DNA of 64,000 bases. It comes from Mycolicibacterium frederiksbergense. GTDB taxonomy: Bacteria; Actinomycetota; Actinomycetes; Mycobacteriales; Mycobacteriaceae. How positions within the stretch are numbered: position 1 is the stretch's first letter; each line of letters opens with the position of its first letter. Below the pieces are notes generated by a model. It did not search any database. It saw only the letters and a program-made list of their open reading frames with translations, and was not told the DNA's origin. Both the position numbers and the translations under genes were made by a program. Shown here piece after piece: positions 7,077 through 16,510 of the stretch. Where the stretch lies: positions 620,001 through 684,000 of the forward strand of contig NZ_JARXVE010000003.1 in the NCBI RefSeq assembly GCF_029893345.1, written 5' to 3'.

Positions 7077-8534
7077 ATGACCACAGGACGATTCCATCGG
7101 GGCCAGCGAGTTGCGGGCTCAGGTGGTGAGCGGATACTGATCGACCCGGCGACCGGCAAGCAGACTGCCACGATCTCCGAGGCGTCTGTCGACGAGGCCA
7201 GGGCGGCGGTTACGGCGGCTGCCGAGGCATTTCCCGAGTGGTCGCGGCGTACCGCTGGAGAGCGTGCCAAGGCGGTGCTGAAATGGGCGGACCTGATTGA
7301 CGCCCACGCGGAGGAACTGACGGCCATCGAGGTAGCTGAGACCGGCAAGCCGGCCGCGGTCTTCCGCGACGGCGAGCTGCCGTTCGGTACAGACAACCTG
7401 AGGTTCTTCGCCGGGGCGGCACGGTCGTTGGAGGGGACCGGTGCGGGCCTGCTCAGCGAGGGCTACACATCGATGATCGTACGCCGCCCGGTAGGGCCGG
7501 TCGTCGGCATCGCGCCGTGGAACTTCCCAATGATCATGGGACTGTGGAAGATTGCCCCAGCAGTGGTGGCCGGCAATACCGTGATCGTCAAGCCCGCTCC
7601 GACAACGCCGACGAGCACGCTCTACATCGCCGAACTCGCTCTGGAAGCGGGCATCCCGGCAGGAGTGCTCGAGGTCGTGACGGGTGACGAGTCGGTCGGC
7701 GAGGCCCTCGTCGCCGACGAGCGGGTGCAGCTGGTCTCGATCACGGGATCGACCCGGGCGGGGCGCCAGGTGATGTCGGCGGCCTCGGCACGGGGTGCTC
7801 GGGTGCATCTCGAACTCGGCGGCAAGGCGCCCTGTGTGGTGTTCGAGGACGCTGATCTGGACGCCGCGGCGCATGGGATCGCGATGGGTGCGACCTACAA
7901 CGTGGGGCAGGACTGCACGGCAGCCACCCGGGTGTACGCCCACGAATCCGTCTTCGACGATCTCGTTGAACGGATTGCCTCGATTTTCAAGGAGATTCGT
8001 GTAGGTGCACCGCACGACCCGTCGACCGACGTCGGGCCGTTGATCACCGAAGAGCACCGCGACCGTGTCCACGGTTTCGTCGAGCGTGCCGTTGCGGCGG
8101 GCGCGACAGTGCGTGCCGGCGGCGTGGTGCCGGACGGGCCCGGAGCGTACTACCCACCAACATTGGTCACTGGTGCTGCGCAGTCCGCGGAGATCGTTCA
8201 GGACGAGGTTTTCGGGCCGGTCCTGGTGGCGTTGCCTTTCGGTGACGAGCAAGAGGCAATCGCCCTGGCCAACGATTGCCGCTACGGTCTGGGTTCATCG
8301 GTGTGGACGCTCGACGGGGGGCGCGGACTGCGCGTCGCGCACCAGATCGAAGCCGGCGTGACATGGGTCAACGACCATCTGCCGATCGCGTCCGAGGCTC
8401 CGCATGGTGGCGTGAAGGCTAGCGGTTTCGGCAAGGACATGAGCCAGGCCGCGGTCGCCGAGTACACCGTTGCGCGGCACGTCATGGTGAAACACGCCCT
8501 CCGGACGCCGCACGATTCGTTCCGGCCTGCGTAA
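7077..8534 (+). CDS. NAD(P)-dependent aldehyde dehydrogenase (aminoaldehyde dehydrogenase-like)
   Basis: The 485-residue protein is a full-length ALDH superfamily member. It shows the cofactor-binding PWNFPMIMGLWK region, FTGS-like SITGSTRAGR, the general base glutamate in LELGGK (residue 246) and the catalytic cysteine in GQDCTAATR (residue 280), with EVFGPVL near the C-terminal end. A strong AAAGGAG ribosome site precedes the ATG. It lies 12 nt after the amine oxidase gene and probably oxidises the aldehyde made by it. Gamma-aminobutyraldehyde or succinic semialdehyde dehydrogenases are the closest family analogues; the substrate is inferred from context. Confidence 0.92.
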   Translation: MTTGRFHRGQRVAGSGGERILIDPATGKQTATISEASVDEARAAVTAAAEAFPEWSRRTAGERAKAVLKWADLIDAHAEELTAIEVAETGKPAAVFRDGELPFGTDNLRFFAGAARSLEGTGAGLLSEGYTSMIVRRPVGPVVGIAPWNFPMIMGLWKIAPAVVAGNTVIVKPAPTTPTSTLYIAELALEAGIPAGVLEVVTGDESVGEALVADERVQLVSITGSTRAGRQVMSAASARGARVHLELGGKAPCVVFEDADLDAAAHGIAMGATYNVGQDCTAATRVYAHESVFDDLVERIASIFKEIRVGAPHDPSTDVGPLITEEHRDRVHGFVERAVAAGATVRAGGVVPDGPGAYYPPTLVTGAAQSAEIVQDEVFGPVLVALPFGDEQEAIALANDCRYGLGSSVWTLDGGRGLRVAHQIEAGVTWVNDHLPIASEAPHGGVKASGFGKDMSQAAVAEYTVARHVMVKHALRTPHDSFRPA

Positions 8535-9045
8535 ACCACGCAGCGCCTCAATATTGGTCCAGCGATGAGCGGCGTGCCCCTGGGTTGCCCTGGGGCACGC
8601 CGCCATTGGTCGATCCAGAAGTCTGAAATGATCCCTGCGTATCGGCGCATTCATTCCTATTTGGCTGGCGCCGAGGATCTTTCGTTTCCCGCGCGGTAGA
8701 TCGAGTTCGGCCTACCGGCGTCTTTTCGTGCGCCATGCGGTCGTGCGATAGACGCGATGTGCTGCAACTTCGACGATGAATTGGCTTGATTGGCAGCGGT
8801 ATCGCTGAATCGGTTGTGCATCCGGGCACAAGCGTTTAGCCTTGTGACCGGCGCCACGGCCGTTGCGAATTCCTCCTCACGCTTCCTGTTTCTCGCGATA
8901 ATCTGCAGCACCACACGTGATTTCGACTCGCAATCGCAACTTCCTCCGGGGTAGCCAAGAAATCCATCACCAGGCCTCGCCGCCGCCGAAGGTGAATTCG
9001 GCAGATGGCGTTGAGGATTGGCAATTGACACTGGAGGTTCGATTC
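8535..9045. other. 511-nt intergenic region before the permease gene
   Basis: This gap follows the aldehyde dehydrogenase stop. It starts with a hairpin (8571-8603). The remainder is less GC-rich than the genes and shows no convincing conserved reading frame. The last 15 nt carry the GGAGG ribosome site of the permease, so the permease promoter probably lies in the second half. Confidence 0.45.
8571..8603 (+). terminator. hairpin terminator after aldehyde dehydrogenase
   Basis: A perfect 11-bp inverted repeat, CGGCGTGCCCC (8571-8581) and GGGGCACGCCG (8593-8603), has an 11-nt loop. It lies 37 nt after the stop codon. There is no long U tract, as is common in mycobacterial terminators. Confidence 0.65.
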
Positions 9046-10470
9046 ATGACGGCCAATGAAGGCGCCGCGCTGCATTCGGTAGAGGAAGTGCTACCTCGAA
9101 AGATGCGATGGTTCGACGGGTTTGCAATGGCAATGACGATGCCCGCCGCGCTCGTTGCCACGCTCGGAGCGACGATAACCGGGCTCGGTGGCTGGGGCGC
9201 GGCAGTGCTGTGGGCGATCTCGATGGTCATCTCGCTCGCCGTCAACTGGATCTACACCGAACTGGCGGCGATGTTTCCCAACGCATCGGGCGGCATCTCG
9301 GGCTATGTAGCAGAGGCGTGGAAGAAGCGCGCGCCCTGGCTCGCACCGTTGGCCGGCGTCGGGTACTGGCTACCGTGGGGATCGAATCTCGCGACGTACG
9401 GATCGCTGACCGGCTTGCTCGTGCAATCGCAGTGGTTCCCCGACGAGCAGTGGACCTTCGACGCCGGTCCGCTGCACTTCAGCTTCCCCATCCTCATCGG
9501 CCTCGGTGTGATCTTCCTCCTGTATGGCATCAACGTCATCGGTGTGCGAGTCACCATGGTGTTCGTCTATGTGACCGCCGGGATCCTGATGATCCCCCTG
9601 TCGGTCTTCATCATCTTCCCCATGTTCAACTCCGGCTGGGCCCCCATGGATCTGACGTGGAAGTTGCACGGACTGGAGGGGCTGCACACCGCCATCGTGT
9701 GGCTTTACGTGATGGCGTGGACCACGTTGGGTATCGAGGTGTGCGCCACCTTTGCCTCGGAGTACCGCGACCCGGTGAAGGACACGTCGCGCGCGATCCG
9801 GGCCTCCGCTCTCTTCTGCCTCGGCGTCTTTTTCCTGGTGCCCCTTACGCTTGGCGGTTTCGCCGGTGAACAGGCCATCGGTGAGGATCCTTCGACATTC
9901 TTTGTGGCGAGCTTCTCCAAGCTGACCGGAGCCGGTGCGGACATCATGGTGTTGTGCCTCATCGCATCTCTGCTGTTGGTGATGCTGACATCCGTCGCCG
10001 ACGCGTCGCGAGTCCTGTTCAACATGGGCAAGGAGGGCATCACCGTCCGTGCGATGGGCAAGTTGAACAGCCGAGGCGTGCCCGTTCGCGCACTGAACGT
10101 CATGCTGGTGCTCAACATCGTGTTGCTCGTGGTGCTTCAGCAGCCGCTGGCGATCATCGTCACCGGCAACCTGGGATACATCCTTGTCCACGTATTGGCG
10201 GTCGCCGGCTTCGCGCTCCTGCGCAAGGATCAACCAGATGCGCTGCGTCCCATTCGTCTACCGCAGGCATTCGTGCCACTGTCGATCGGTTTGGTCGTCG
10301 TGCTCACGATAATGCTCGTCGTCGGGGCAACGGGCTTCTCGATCACCGGCTATGGCGGCATTCTCGAACTGTGCATCGCCCTGTCGATCCTGTCGGCCGG
10401 AGTCCTGTTGTGGTGGTTCGTTCAACGCCATGATCGATCGGTGCGCGCTCGAGCCGACGTGTCCGACTGA
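9046..10470 (+). CDS. APC-superfamily amino acid/amine permease
   Basis: The 474-residue protein is strongly hydrophobic with about twelve predicted membrane segments, starting with GFAMAMTMPAALVATLGATI. The cytoplasmic region WIYTELAAMFPNASGGISGYVAEAW matches the conserved APC motif in which small residues in helix 1 and the loop bind the substrate amino group. The start at 9046 is chosen because a GGAGG lies about 10 nt upstream and the conserved region begins shortly after. It is downstream of the amine oxidase and aldehyde dehydrogenase genes and may import their substrate, but it probably has its own promoter. Confidence 0.9.
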   Translation: MTANEGAALHSVEEVLPRKMRWFDGFAMAMTMPAALVATLGATITGLGGWGAAVLWAISMVISLAVNWIYTELAAMFPNASGGISGYVAEAWKKRAPWLAPLAGVGYWLPWGSNLATYGSLTGLLVQSQWFPDEQWTFDAGPLHFSFPILIGLGVIFLLYGINVIGVRVTMVFVYVTAGILMIPLSVFIIFPMFNSGWAPMDLTWKLHGLEGLHTAIVWLYVMAWTTLGIEVCATFASEYRDPVKDTSRAIRASALFCLGVFFLVPLTLGGFAGEQAIGEDPSTFFVASFSKLTGAGADIMVLCLIASLLLVMLTSVADASRVLFNMGKEGITVRAMGKLNSRGVPVRALNVMLVLNIVLLVVLQQPLAIIVTGNLGYILVHVLAVAGFALLRKDQPDALRPIRLPQAFVPLSIGLVVVLTIMLVVGATGFSITGYGGILELCIALSILSAGVLLWWFVQRHDRSVRARADVSD

Positions 10471-10495
10471 ACCTCTGAGGCTGGAATCCAGGACC

Positions 10496-10534
10496 TGCCC
10501 CCGTCGTGAGCGCTCTTGGCTCGCGCCGGGGGCA
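10496..10534. terminator. hairpin between convergent permease and pgmA genes
   Basis: Arms TGCCCCCG (10496-10503) and CGGGGGCA (10527-10534) are perfectly complementary. The 23-nt interior can pair further between GTGAGC and GCTCGC. It lies in the gap between two convergent genes and may stop transcription in both directions. Confidence 0.55.
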
Positions 10535-10603
10535 ACTCCGCTTCTGCGCGTGTCCGGCGCGGCTAGCCGAAGCTGGCCGGCCGGGCGCCACGACGCTCAA
10601 CGC

Positions 10604-12250
10604 TCACCCGATGACTGTATTCACCACGTCCTTGGCCGCCTGCTGCACCTCCGCCAGATGCTCGGGTCCGAGGAAGGATTCGGCGTAGATCTTGTACACG
10701 TCCTCGGTGCCCGACGGCCGGGCGGCGAACCAGGCGTTCTCCGTGGTCACCTTCAGCCCACCCAGGGCGGCACCGTTGCCGGGCGCGGCGGTCAGCTTGG
10801 CGGTGATCGGTTCACCGGCCAGTTCGGTGGCGCTGACCTGCTCGGGTGAGAGCTTGGCCAGCCGCGCCTTCTGCTCACGGTCGGCGGGCGCGTCGATCCG
10901 CGCATAGGTGGGCGCACCGTATTGCTCGGCCAGTTCGGCGTAGCGCTGCGAGGGCGTGGCCCCGGTGACCGCCAGGATCTCTGAGGCCAGCAGCGCCATG
11001 ATGATGCCGTCCTTGTCGGTGGTCCAGGTCGTGCCGTCGGTGCGCAAGAACGACGCCCCCGCACTCTCCTCACCGCCGAAACCGATACCGCCGCCGATCA
11101 GTCCGTCGACAAACCATTTGAACCCGACCGGGACCTCCACCAGCTTGCGATCCAGCCCGGCCACCACCCGGTCGATGATCGAACTGCTCACCGCGGTCTT
11201 GCCGACCGCGGTGGCCGCCGGCCAGTCCGGCCGGTGGGTGTAGAGGTAGTCGATGGCCACGGCCAAATAGTGGTTCGGGTTGAGCAGCCCGCCGTCGGGC
11301 GTGACGATGCCGTGCCGGTCGGAGTCGGCATCGTTGCCGGTGGCGATCTGGTAGGCGTCGGGGTTGCCGATCACTTTCCGAACAAGCCCAGCCATGGCAT
11401 TCGGTGAGCTGCAATCCATTCGGATCTTGCCGTCGGTGTCCAGCGTCATGAACCGCCACGTCGCATCCACCAACGGGTTCACCACGGTCAGGTTCAGGTT
11501 GTAGCGCTCGGCGATCGCGCCCCAGTAGTCCACACTGGCCCCGCCGAGCGGGTCGGCACCGATGCGGATATCCGCGGCTCGGATCGCGTGCAGGTTCACC
11601 ACATTGGCCAGATCCGCGACATAAGCGTCCAGGTAGTCATGCCGTTCAGTCATCTGCAGGGCCCGCGACAGCGGCATGCGTTTGACCGGTTTGAGCCCGT
11701 CGCGCAGGATGTCGTTGGCGCGCTTGGCAATCCATCCGGTGGCGTCGGTGTCGGCGGGTCCGCCGTTGGGCGGGTTGTACTTGAAGCCACCGTCGCGCGG
11801 CGGGTTGTGCGACGGGGTGACGACGATACCGTCGGCGAAATCAGTGTCGCGGCCACGGTTGAAGGTCAGGATCGCGTGGCTGACGGCCGGGGTCGGGGTG
11901 TAGCGGTCCGACGCGTCTACAACGGCTACAACATCATTGGCGGCCAACACCTCCAGCGCTGAGGCCCACGCGGGTTCTGACAGTGCGTGGGTGTCGCGGC
12001 CCAGGAACAGTGGGCCGGTGGTGCCTTGGCCGGCCCGGTACTCGACGATGGCCTGGGTGGTGGCCAGGATGTGGGCTTCGTTGAACGCGGTGTCCAGGCT
12101 GGAGCCGCGATGCCCGGAGGTTCCGAACACCACCTGCTGCGTGACGTCATCGGGATCGGGCCGCTTGGTGTAGTAGGCGGTCACCACCTGCGCGATGTCG
12201 ATCAGATCCTCGGGTTGAGCCGGTTGCCCGGCGCGGGGATTGGCAGCCAT
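10604..12250 (-). CDS. pgmA: alpha-D-glucose phosphate-specific phosphoglucomutase
   Basis: The 548-residue protein interconverts glucose 1-phosphate and glucose 6-phosphate and feeds trehalose, glycogen and UDP-glucose synthesis. It has the N-terminal [12 protein letters not shown] motif, the active-site phosphoserine loop [13 protein letters not shown], the metal loop [10 protein letters not shown] and the C-terminal phosphate-binding [15 protein letters not shown]. The length matches the bacterial Pgm family (about 546 residues) and the M. tuberculosis protein Rv3068c. The neighbours are unrelated, so it appears to be a single-gene unit. Confidence 0.96.
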   Translation of the reverse strand: MAANPRAGQPAQPEDLIDIAQVVTAYYTKRPDPDDVTQQVVFGTSGHRGSSLDTAFNEAHILATTQAIVEYRAGQGTTGPLFLGRDTHALSEPAWASALEVLAANDVVAVVDASDRYTPTPAVSHAILTFNRGRDTDFADGIVVTPSHNPPRDGGFKYNPPNGGPADTDATGWIAKRANDILRDGLKPVKRMPLSRALQMTERHDYLDAYVADLANVVNLHAIRAADIRIGADPLGGASVDYWGAIAERYNLNLTVVNPLVDATWRFMTLDTDGKIRMDCSSPNAMAGLVRKVIGNPDAYQIATGNDADSDRHGIVTPDGGLLNPNHYLAVAIDYLYTHRPDWPAATAVGKTAVSSSIIDRVVAGLDRKLVEVPVGFKWFVDGLIGGGIGFGGEESAGASFLRTDGTTWTTDKDGIIMALLASEILAVTGATPSQRYAELAEQYGAPTYARIDAPADREQKARLAKLSPEQVSATELAGEPITAKLTAAPGNGAALGGLKVTTENAWFAARPSGTEDVYKIYAESFLGPEHLAEVQQAAKDVVNTVIG

Positions 12251-12327
12251 GCTTCCCGATTCTGCTACACCAGACGCTTGGGCGTCTGTCCGGCACCGAC
12301 ATTCGCGAATTCGGCGCGGGTAGTTGT

Positions 12328-12574
12328 TTGCGTGTACCCAACGACTTTGAAACCGGTCAGCGCGGTTGGTCGGCGGTTACGGGTAAGTGCCCGGGTTCCC
12401 CGTCGAGCGCTACCTGCCGGCCGCGTCGCGCATTGGCTACGTCTGACCGATCTGGACGAAAACGCAAATGCGCCAGCAGTGTTCGATTACCGATGGAACG
12501 GCGACCATTGGGAGTCCAGCTCCGAGTATCCGTTCCACTGCGAGGACGGCGGCCTGGTGACGACCAGTCGCTAA
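12328..12574 (+). pseudogene. possible degenerate protein-coding remnant
   Basis: The 320-nt gap 12251-12570 between pgmA and the ankyrin gene contains protein-like stretches in all three plus frames in succession: [19 protein letters not shown], then FPVERYLPAASRIGYV, then LTDLDENANAPAVFDYRW followed by NGDHWESSSEYPFHCEDGG. None has the arginine-rich look of shadow frames in this genome, and base composition is lower in GC than in neighbouring genes. This would fit a small gene broken by two frameshifts. No family is recognised and no intact start-to-stop frame covers all three, so the call is weak. Confidence 0.3.
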
Positions 12575-13719
12575 CCCGGCGTGTGTGGCCGCAATAGGTC
12601 TGCGGCCTCGGTCTGGTACGCGTGCTCGGCCCAGCCCATCGGCGTCGAGCCGAATCGCCGGTCGGTGATGGTCGCGTCGGCTCCGGCATCGAGGAGACGC
12701 CGGATCAGCTCGAGGTCGCCCGCCCAGGCGGCCTGATGCAGGGGCGTCGCACCTTCGTCGTCGAAGGCATTCGGGTCGGCCGGGAAGACCGCGGTCGTCA
12801 CCTCGACTCCGGATACGTCGATTCCGTGCCGGGCGAGCAGGTCGAGCCGATCGGTGAACCCGTGCTCGGCGGCCCAGCTGACCTGACGGTTCCACATCTG
12901 CTCGCGGGTTTCCATCGCTTCACCCAGCCGCAGCTCCCACGGGCTCGGCCCGGCATCGGTCAGCCCGCGGCTCAGCAGCAGCTCCAGGTGTGAATCATCG
13001 GGGCGAAACATCCGGTTATACAGCGTCTGCTGGTCGACCGGATGGGCACCGCGATCGAGCAGCAGCGTGGCCAGTGCGGGTGCGAACGGGTGCCGGGGCT
13101 GACGCCGCGGCCCTTGTTCGCCCTCGCCGAATACGCCGGTCAGTGCGGTGAACGGCGTGGACATGCCGCACCAGAGATAACCGGAGTTCGGGTCGGCGCC
13201 GGCGTCGAGCAACAGTGTCGCGGCGGCGAGCACGTCGTCGGCGCTGCGCCCCAGCGGCGCCCGCGAATAGCACAGGTACATCAGCGGAACCCAGCCGAAC
13301 GGGCCACCTCCGGTGTTCGCCAGTGCCGCTCGGTTCGAGAGATGACGGGCCAACGCCGCTGGATCCGCGGCCGACGCGGCAGCCCAGACGTGTCGGTCGG
13401 CCAGGTTGGGTTCGGCGGTAAGCAGGGATGCGGCGGCGTCCCAGCGTGGTGGCGCGTCGGTTTCGTTGTAGCGCAACGACGCCCACGAGCAGAACCGGTC
13501 GGCGGCGTCCAGGGTGTCCTCGTCGAGTGCGCCAGGGTCGACGCTGATGTCTGCGGCCAGCTCGAGGTAGTGCACGAGCGCGGGCCAGCCGCTGAATCCG
13601 TAGCCACGTGCCACGGTGAATTGGGCCTGGTGCAGTGCGATGCCGTTCGCGCGCTGCAGTCTGCGGGCTTCAACGCGGAGCTTATCCAGCGACGGGTTGT
13701 TGGGCAGGGTGCTGGCCAT
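12571..13719 (-). CDS. ankyrin-repeat protein
   Basis: The 382-residue protein contains ankyrin-type repeats. The clearest is near the C-terminus, DDEGATPLHQAAWAGDLEL then IRRLLDAGADATITDRRFGS; a second reads AATLLLDAGADPNS near residue 170, and LLLDRGAHPVD near residue 235. The N-terminal ISVDPG-type region with GFSGWPALVHYLE resembles the start of a widespread actinobacterial ankyrin family. No signal peptide is seen, so it is probably cytosolic and acts in protein binding. Its partner is unknown and the gene appears to stand alone. Confidence 0.85.
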   Translation of the reverse strand: MASTLPNNPSLDKLRVEARRLQRANGIALHQAQFTVARGYGFSGWPALVHYLELAADISVDPGALDEDTLDAADRFCSWASLRYNETDAPPRWDAAASLLTAEPNLADRHVWAAASAADPAALARHLSNRAALANTGGGPFGWVPLMYLCYSRAPLGRSADDVLAAATLLLDAGADPNSGYLWCGMSTPFTALTGVFGEGEQGPRRQPRHPFAPALATLLLDRGAHPVDQQTLYNRMFRPDDSHLELLLSRGLTDAGPSPWELRLGEAMETREQMWNRQVSWAAEHGFTDRLDLLARHGIDVSGVEVTTAVFPADPNAFDDEGATPLHQAAWAGDLELIRRLLDAGADATITDRRFGSTPMGWAEHAYQTEAADLLRPHTPG

Positions 13720-13860
13720 GACGGCCTCCTCTCATACGCCCGCGTCCGCGAATCGGGCCGAGAAGAGGTCGGTCACAAGGCAACTCAATGGGCAGGGAGG
13801 CTGAGCCTCTTCGAGCGGACGCCGGGCGTTCCTGCACGCCCGACACCACTCTACGTCCCC

Positions 13861-13920
13861 GCGAGCGACCGCATAAGTACGCAGATTGCGGCGTGTCTGC
13901 GTACAGACACGGTCGCTCGC
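13861..13920. repeat. nested inverted repeat 3' of ilvD
   Basis: Outer arms GCGAGCGACCG (13861-13871) and CGGTCGCTCGC (13910-13920) are perfect 11-bp complements. Inside them, GTACGCAGA (13877-13885) and TCTGCGTAC (13896-13904) form a second perfect 9-bp stem. The element lies 15 nt beyond the ilvD stop codon, within the 215-nt gap to the ankyrin gene. It can act as the ilvD terminator, but its double-stem form also resembles a repetitive extragenic palindrome. Confidence 0.8.
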
Positions 13921-13934
13921 GGTGCAGGTGACTT

Positions 13935-15671
13935 CTACGTGCAGACGGCGCCGACGGCGGCCGACTGGACCAGCTTGGTGTACTTGGCCAGCACCCCGGT
14001 CTTGTACCGCGGCGGCAGCGGCTCGAATCCGGCCTTGCGGGCCTCGAACTCGGCCTCGTCGACCAGCACGTCCAGCGTGCCATTGGCCACGTCGAGCCGG
14101 ATCCGGTCACCGTCCTTGACGAAGGCGATGGGTCCGCCGTCGACGGCCTCCGGGGCGATGTGCCCGACGCACAGGCCCGTCGTCCCGCCGGAGAACCGGC
14201 CGTCGGTCATCAGCAGCACGTCCTTGCCCAGCCCGGCACCCTTGATCGCGCCGGTGATGGCCAGCATCTCGCGCATGCCCGGACCGCCCTTGGGGCCCTC
14301 GTAGCGGATCACGACGACGTCGCCGTGGGTGATGGTGCCGTCCTCCAACGCATCCAACGCGGCCCGCTCGCGCTCGAAAACCCTTGCGGTGCCCTCGAAC
14401 ACATCGGAATCGAAGCCGGCGGACTTGACCACCGCGCCCTCGGGAGCCAGCGACCCGTGCAGGATCGTGATGCCGCCGGTCGGGTGGATCGGGTTGTTCA
14501 TCGCCCGCAGCACCTTGCCGTCGGGATCCGGCGGCGCGATGTGGGCCAGGTTCTCGGCCATGGTCTTCCCGGTGACGGTCAGGCAATCACCGTGCAGCAG
14601 ACCGGCATCCAGCAGCGCGCGCATCACCACCGGCACGCCGCCGATCTCGTCGACGTCCTTCATCACGTGGCGGCCGAACGGCTTCACGTCGGCCAGGTGC
14701 GGGACCTTGTTGCCGATGCGGGTGAAATCGGCCAGGGTCAGCTCGACCTCGGCCTCGCGGGCGATGGCCAGCAGGTGCAGCACCGCGTTGGTGGACCCGC
14801 CGAAGGCCATGACGACCGCGATGGCGTTCTCGAAAGCTTCCTTGGTGAGGATGTCGCGTGCGGTGATGCCGCGCCGCAGCATCTCCACGACCGCCTCGCC
14901 GGACTTGCGGGCGTACTCGTCACGCCGCTTGTCCACCGCCACCGGCGAGGCGCTGCCGGGCAGCGACATGCCGAGCGCCTCGGCGGCCGAGGCCATGGTG
15001 TTGGCGGTGTACATGCCGCCACACGCGCCCTCACCCGGACAGATCGCGCGCTCGATGATGTCCACGTCCTCGCGCGACATCAGCCCGCGCGCACACGCAC
15101 CGACCGCCTCGAAGGCGTCGATGATGGTGACTTCCTTCTCGGTGCCGTCGGTGAGCTTGGCCTTGCCCGGCATGATCGAGCCGTTGTAGAAGAACACCGA
15201 GGCCAGGTTCAGCCGGGCGGCCGCCATCAGCATGCCGGGGATCGACTTGTCGCAGCCGGCCAGCAGCACCGAGCCGTCCAGGCGCTCGGCCTGGATCACG
15301 GTCTCGACACTGTCGGCGATCACCTCGCGGCTCACCAGCGAGAAGTGCATGCCTTCGTGGCCCATCGAGATGCCGTCGGACACCGAGATGGTGCCGAACT
15401 CCAGCGGGTACCCGCCGGCCTCGTGCACGCCGTTCTTGACGGACTGGGCCAGTCGCTGCAGCGACATGTTGCACGGCGTGATCTCATTCCACGACGACCC
15501 GACGCCGATCTGCGGCTTGACCCAGTCGTCGTCGCCCATCCCTACCGCGCGGAGCATTCCGCGGGCTGCGGCCTTTTCCAGGCCGTCGGTGACGTCGCGG
15601 CTACGCGGCTTGATGTCTGGGGATGAGCCGCTTGCGCGAAGATCAGAATCCGGCGTTGAGTCTGAGGGCAT
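13935..15671 (-). CDS. ilvD: dihydroxy-acid dehydratase
   Basis: The 578-residue enzyme catalyses dehydration of 2,3-dihydroxy-3-methylbutanoate (and the pentanoate homologue) in valine, leucine and isoleucine synthesis. It shows the IlvD/Edd signatures [19 protein letters not shown] and the iron-sulphur ligand region [20 protein letters not shown]; the C-terminal half has [17 protein letters not shown]. The length equals that of the M. tuberculosis protein Rv0189c. It is divergent from ricR, and the RicR operator lies 47 nt upstream of its start, so copper-responsive effects on ilvD are possible but not shown. Confidence 0.97.
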   Translation of the reverse strand: MPSDSTPDSDLRASGSSPDIKPRSRDVTDGLEKAAARGMLRAVGMGDDDWVKPQIGVGSSWNEITPCNMSLQRLAQSVKNGVHEAGGYPLEFGTISVSDGISMGHEGMHFSLVSREVIADSVETVIQAERLDGSVLLAGCDKSIPGMLMAAARLNLASVFFYNGSIMPGKAKLTDGTEKEVTIIDAFEAVGACARGLMSREDVDIIERAICPGEGACGGMYTANTMASAAEALGMSLPGSASPVAVDKRRDEYARKSGEAVVEMLRRGITARDILTKEAFENAIAVVMAFGGSTNAVLHLLAIAREAEVELTLADFTRIGNKVPHLADVKPFGRHVMKDVDEIGGVPVVMRALLDAGLLHGDCLTVTGKTMAENLAHIAPPDPDGKVLRAMNNPIHPTGGITILHGSLAPEGAVVKSAGFDSDVFEGTARVFERERAALDALEDGTITHGDVVVIRYEGPKGGPGMREMLAITGAIKGAGLGKDVLLMTDGRFSGGTTGLCVGHIAPEAVDGGPIAFVKDGDRIRLDVANGTLDVLVDEAEFEARKAGFEPLPPRYKTGVLAKYTKLVQSAAVGAVCT

Positions 15672-15717
15672 GCATGCAGTATGCCCGCGCCGTTTCTCCC
15701 GGCCAAATAGAAATGCA

Positions 15718-15732
15718 TACCCCGGTGGGGTA
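15718..15732. promoter_or_regulatory. RicR (copper-responsive CsoR-type) operator
   Basis: The sequence TACCC-N5-GGGTA is an exact palindrome and equals the published consensus of the mycobacterial RicR regulon. It lies in the ilvD-ricR divergent gap, just upstream of the ricR -10 box, which places it to block ricR transcription when copper is low. Confidence 0.88.
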
Positions 15733-15736
15733 CCGG

Positions 15737-15742
15737 TATGCT
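15737..15742 (+). promoter_or_regulatory. -10 element of ricR, leaderless
   Basis: TATGCT ends 6 nt before the ATG at 15749, so the expected transcription start falls on the A of the start codon. No ribosome site is present upstream, which fits a leaderless mRNA. Confidence 0.65.
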
Positions 15743-15748
15743 GGTGTG

Positions 15749-16054
15749 ATGGACGCGGGTGACAACTCTGGCGCGCATGGCTACTCGGCGCAGAAGGACA
15801 ACTACGCCAAACGGCTGCGCCGGATCGAAGGCCAGGTCCGGGGCATCGCCAAGATGATCGACGAGGACAAGTACTGCATCGACGTCCTCACCCAGATCAG
15901 TGCGGTCAACAGTGCGCTGCAGTCGGTGGCGCTGGGCCTGCTCGACGAGCACCTCGGGCACTGTGTGTCGCAGGCGGTTGCCGAAGGTGGGGACCAGGCC
16001 GAGGTCAAGCTGGCCGAGGCCTCGGCGGCCATCGCCCGCCTGGTCCGCTCCTGA
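15749..16054 (+). CDS. ricR: copper-sensing CsoR/RcnR-family repressor RicR
   Basis: The 101-residue all-helical regulator carries the copper-ligand set Cys43, His68 and Cys72, with the same 25- and 4-residue spacings as M. tuberculosis CsoR. The DNA-binding helix contains [13 protein letters not shown] at about residues 21-33. Copper(I) binding releases the repressor and induces copper-resistance genes. It is the ortholog of Rv0190 and is preceded by its own operator. The start at 15749 is chosen over longer frames because it fits family length and the leaderless promoter. Confidence 0.95.
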   Translation: MDAGDNSGAHGYSAQKDNYAKRLRRIEGQVRGIAKMIDEDKYCIDVLTQISAVNSALQSVALGLLDEHLGHCVSQAVAEGGDQAEVKLAEASAAIARLVRS

Positions 16055-16055
16055 G

Positions 16056-16355
16056 CTAGTCGCTCAGGGCCTGCTCGATGCGCTCCACCTTCGCGGTGAG
16101 CTGACCGGTGTAGCCCGGACGAATGTCAGCCTTGAGTACCAGGCTGACCCGTGGGGACACCGCGGCCACTACATCCACGGCCTGTTTCACCACGGCCATG
16201 ACCTCATCCCATTCACCTTCGATGTTGGTGAACATGGCATTGGTTTCGTTGGGCAGCCCAGAGGCCCGCACCACCCGCACCGCTTCGGCCACCGCGGCGC
16301 CGACACTGCCGGACTCGTCCCCGTTGGCCGGGCTGATGCTGAAGGCGACGATCAT
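16056..16355 (-). CDS. MTH1187/YkoF-type thiamine-binding protein
   Basis: The 99-residue protein matches the thiamine-binding domain family formerly DUF77 (PF01910): an N-terminal MIVAFSISP strand, SVGAAVAEAVRVVRASGL helix and the conserved TNIEGEWDEVMAVVKQAV. These small ferredoxin-fold proteins form tetramers and bind thiamine or related ligands. It lies convergent to ricR with a single base between the stops. No transport partner is adjacent, so its physiological role here is open. Confidence 0.85.
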   Translation of the reverse strand: MIVAFSISPANGDESGSVGAAVAEAVRVVRASGLPNETNAMFTNIEGEWDEVMAVVKQAVDVVAAVSPRVSLVLKADIRPGYTGQLTAKVERIEQALSD

Positions 16356-16482
16356 GACGTCAATTCTGCGCGTCCGGCCGCGAGATCATCGAAATGGTCG
16401 TCCCTGGGCGCTGTGAGCGACCATGTCGTTGCTTTCGATGGCGGGTTGGTTACCGGGCGAAGCAACGTTGTGGCACTACCGT

Positions 16483-16510
16483 GGAATCCCAGCATGGGAA
16501 TCCCAGCATG
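16483..16510 (+). repeat. 14-bp tandem duplication carrying the start codon of the MFS gene
   Basis: GGAATCCCAGCATG occurs twice without a gap (16483-16496 and 16497-16510). The second copy ends in the ATG of the MFS gene. The first copy's ATG opens a 5-codon frame (MGIPA) whose TGA overlaps the true ATG as ATGA. Confidence 0.85.

Noticed and set aside
8757..8789. Ten-codon frame MCCNFDDELA in the gap before the permease gene
   Set aside because: A Cys-Cys leader peptide was considered, but it lies about 260 nt from the permease start, has no clear ribosome site and is not coupled to any gene.
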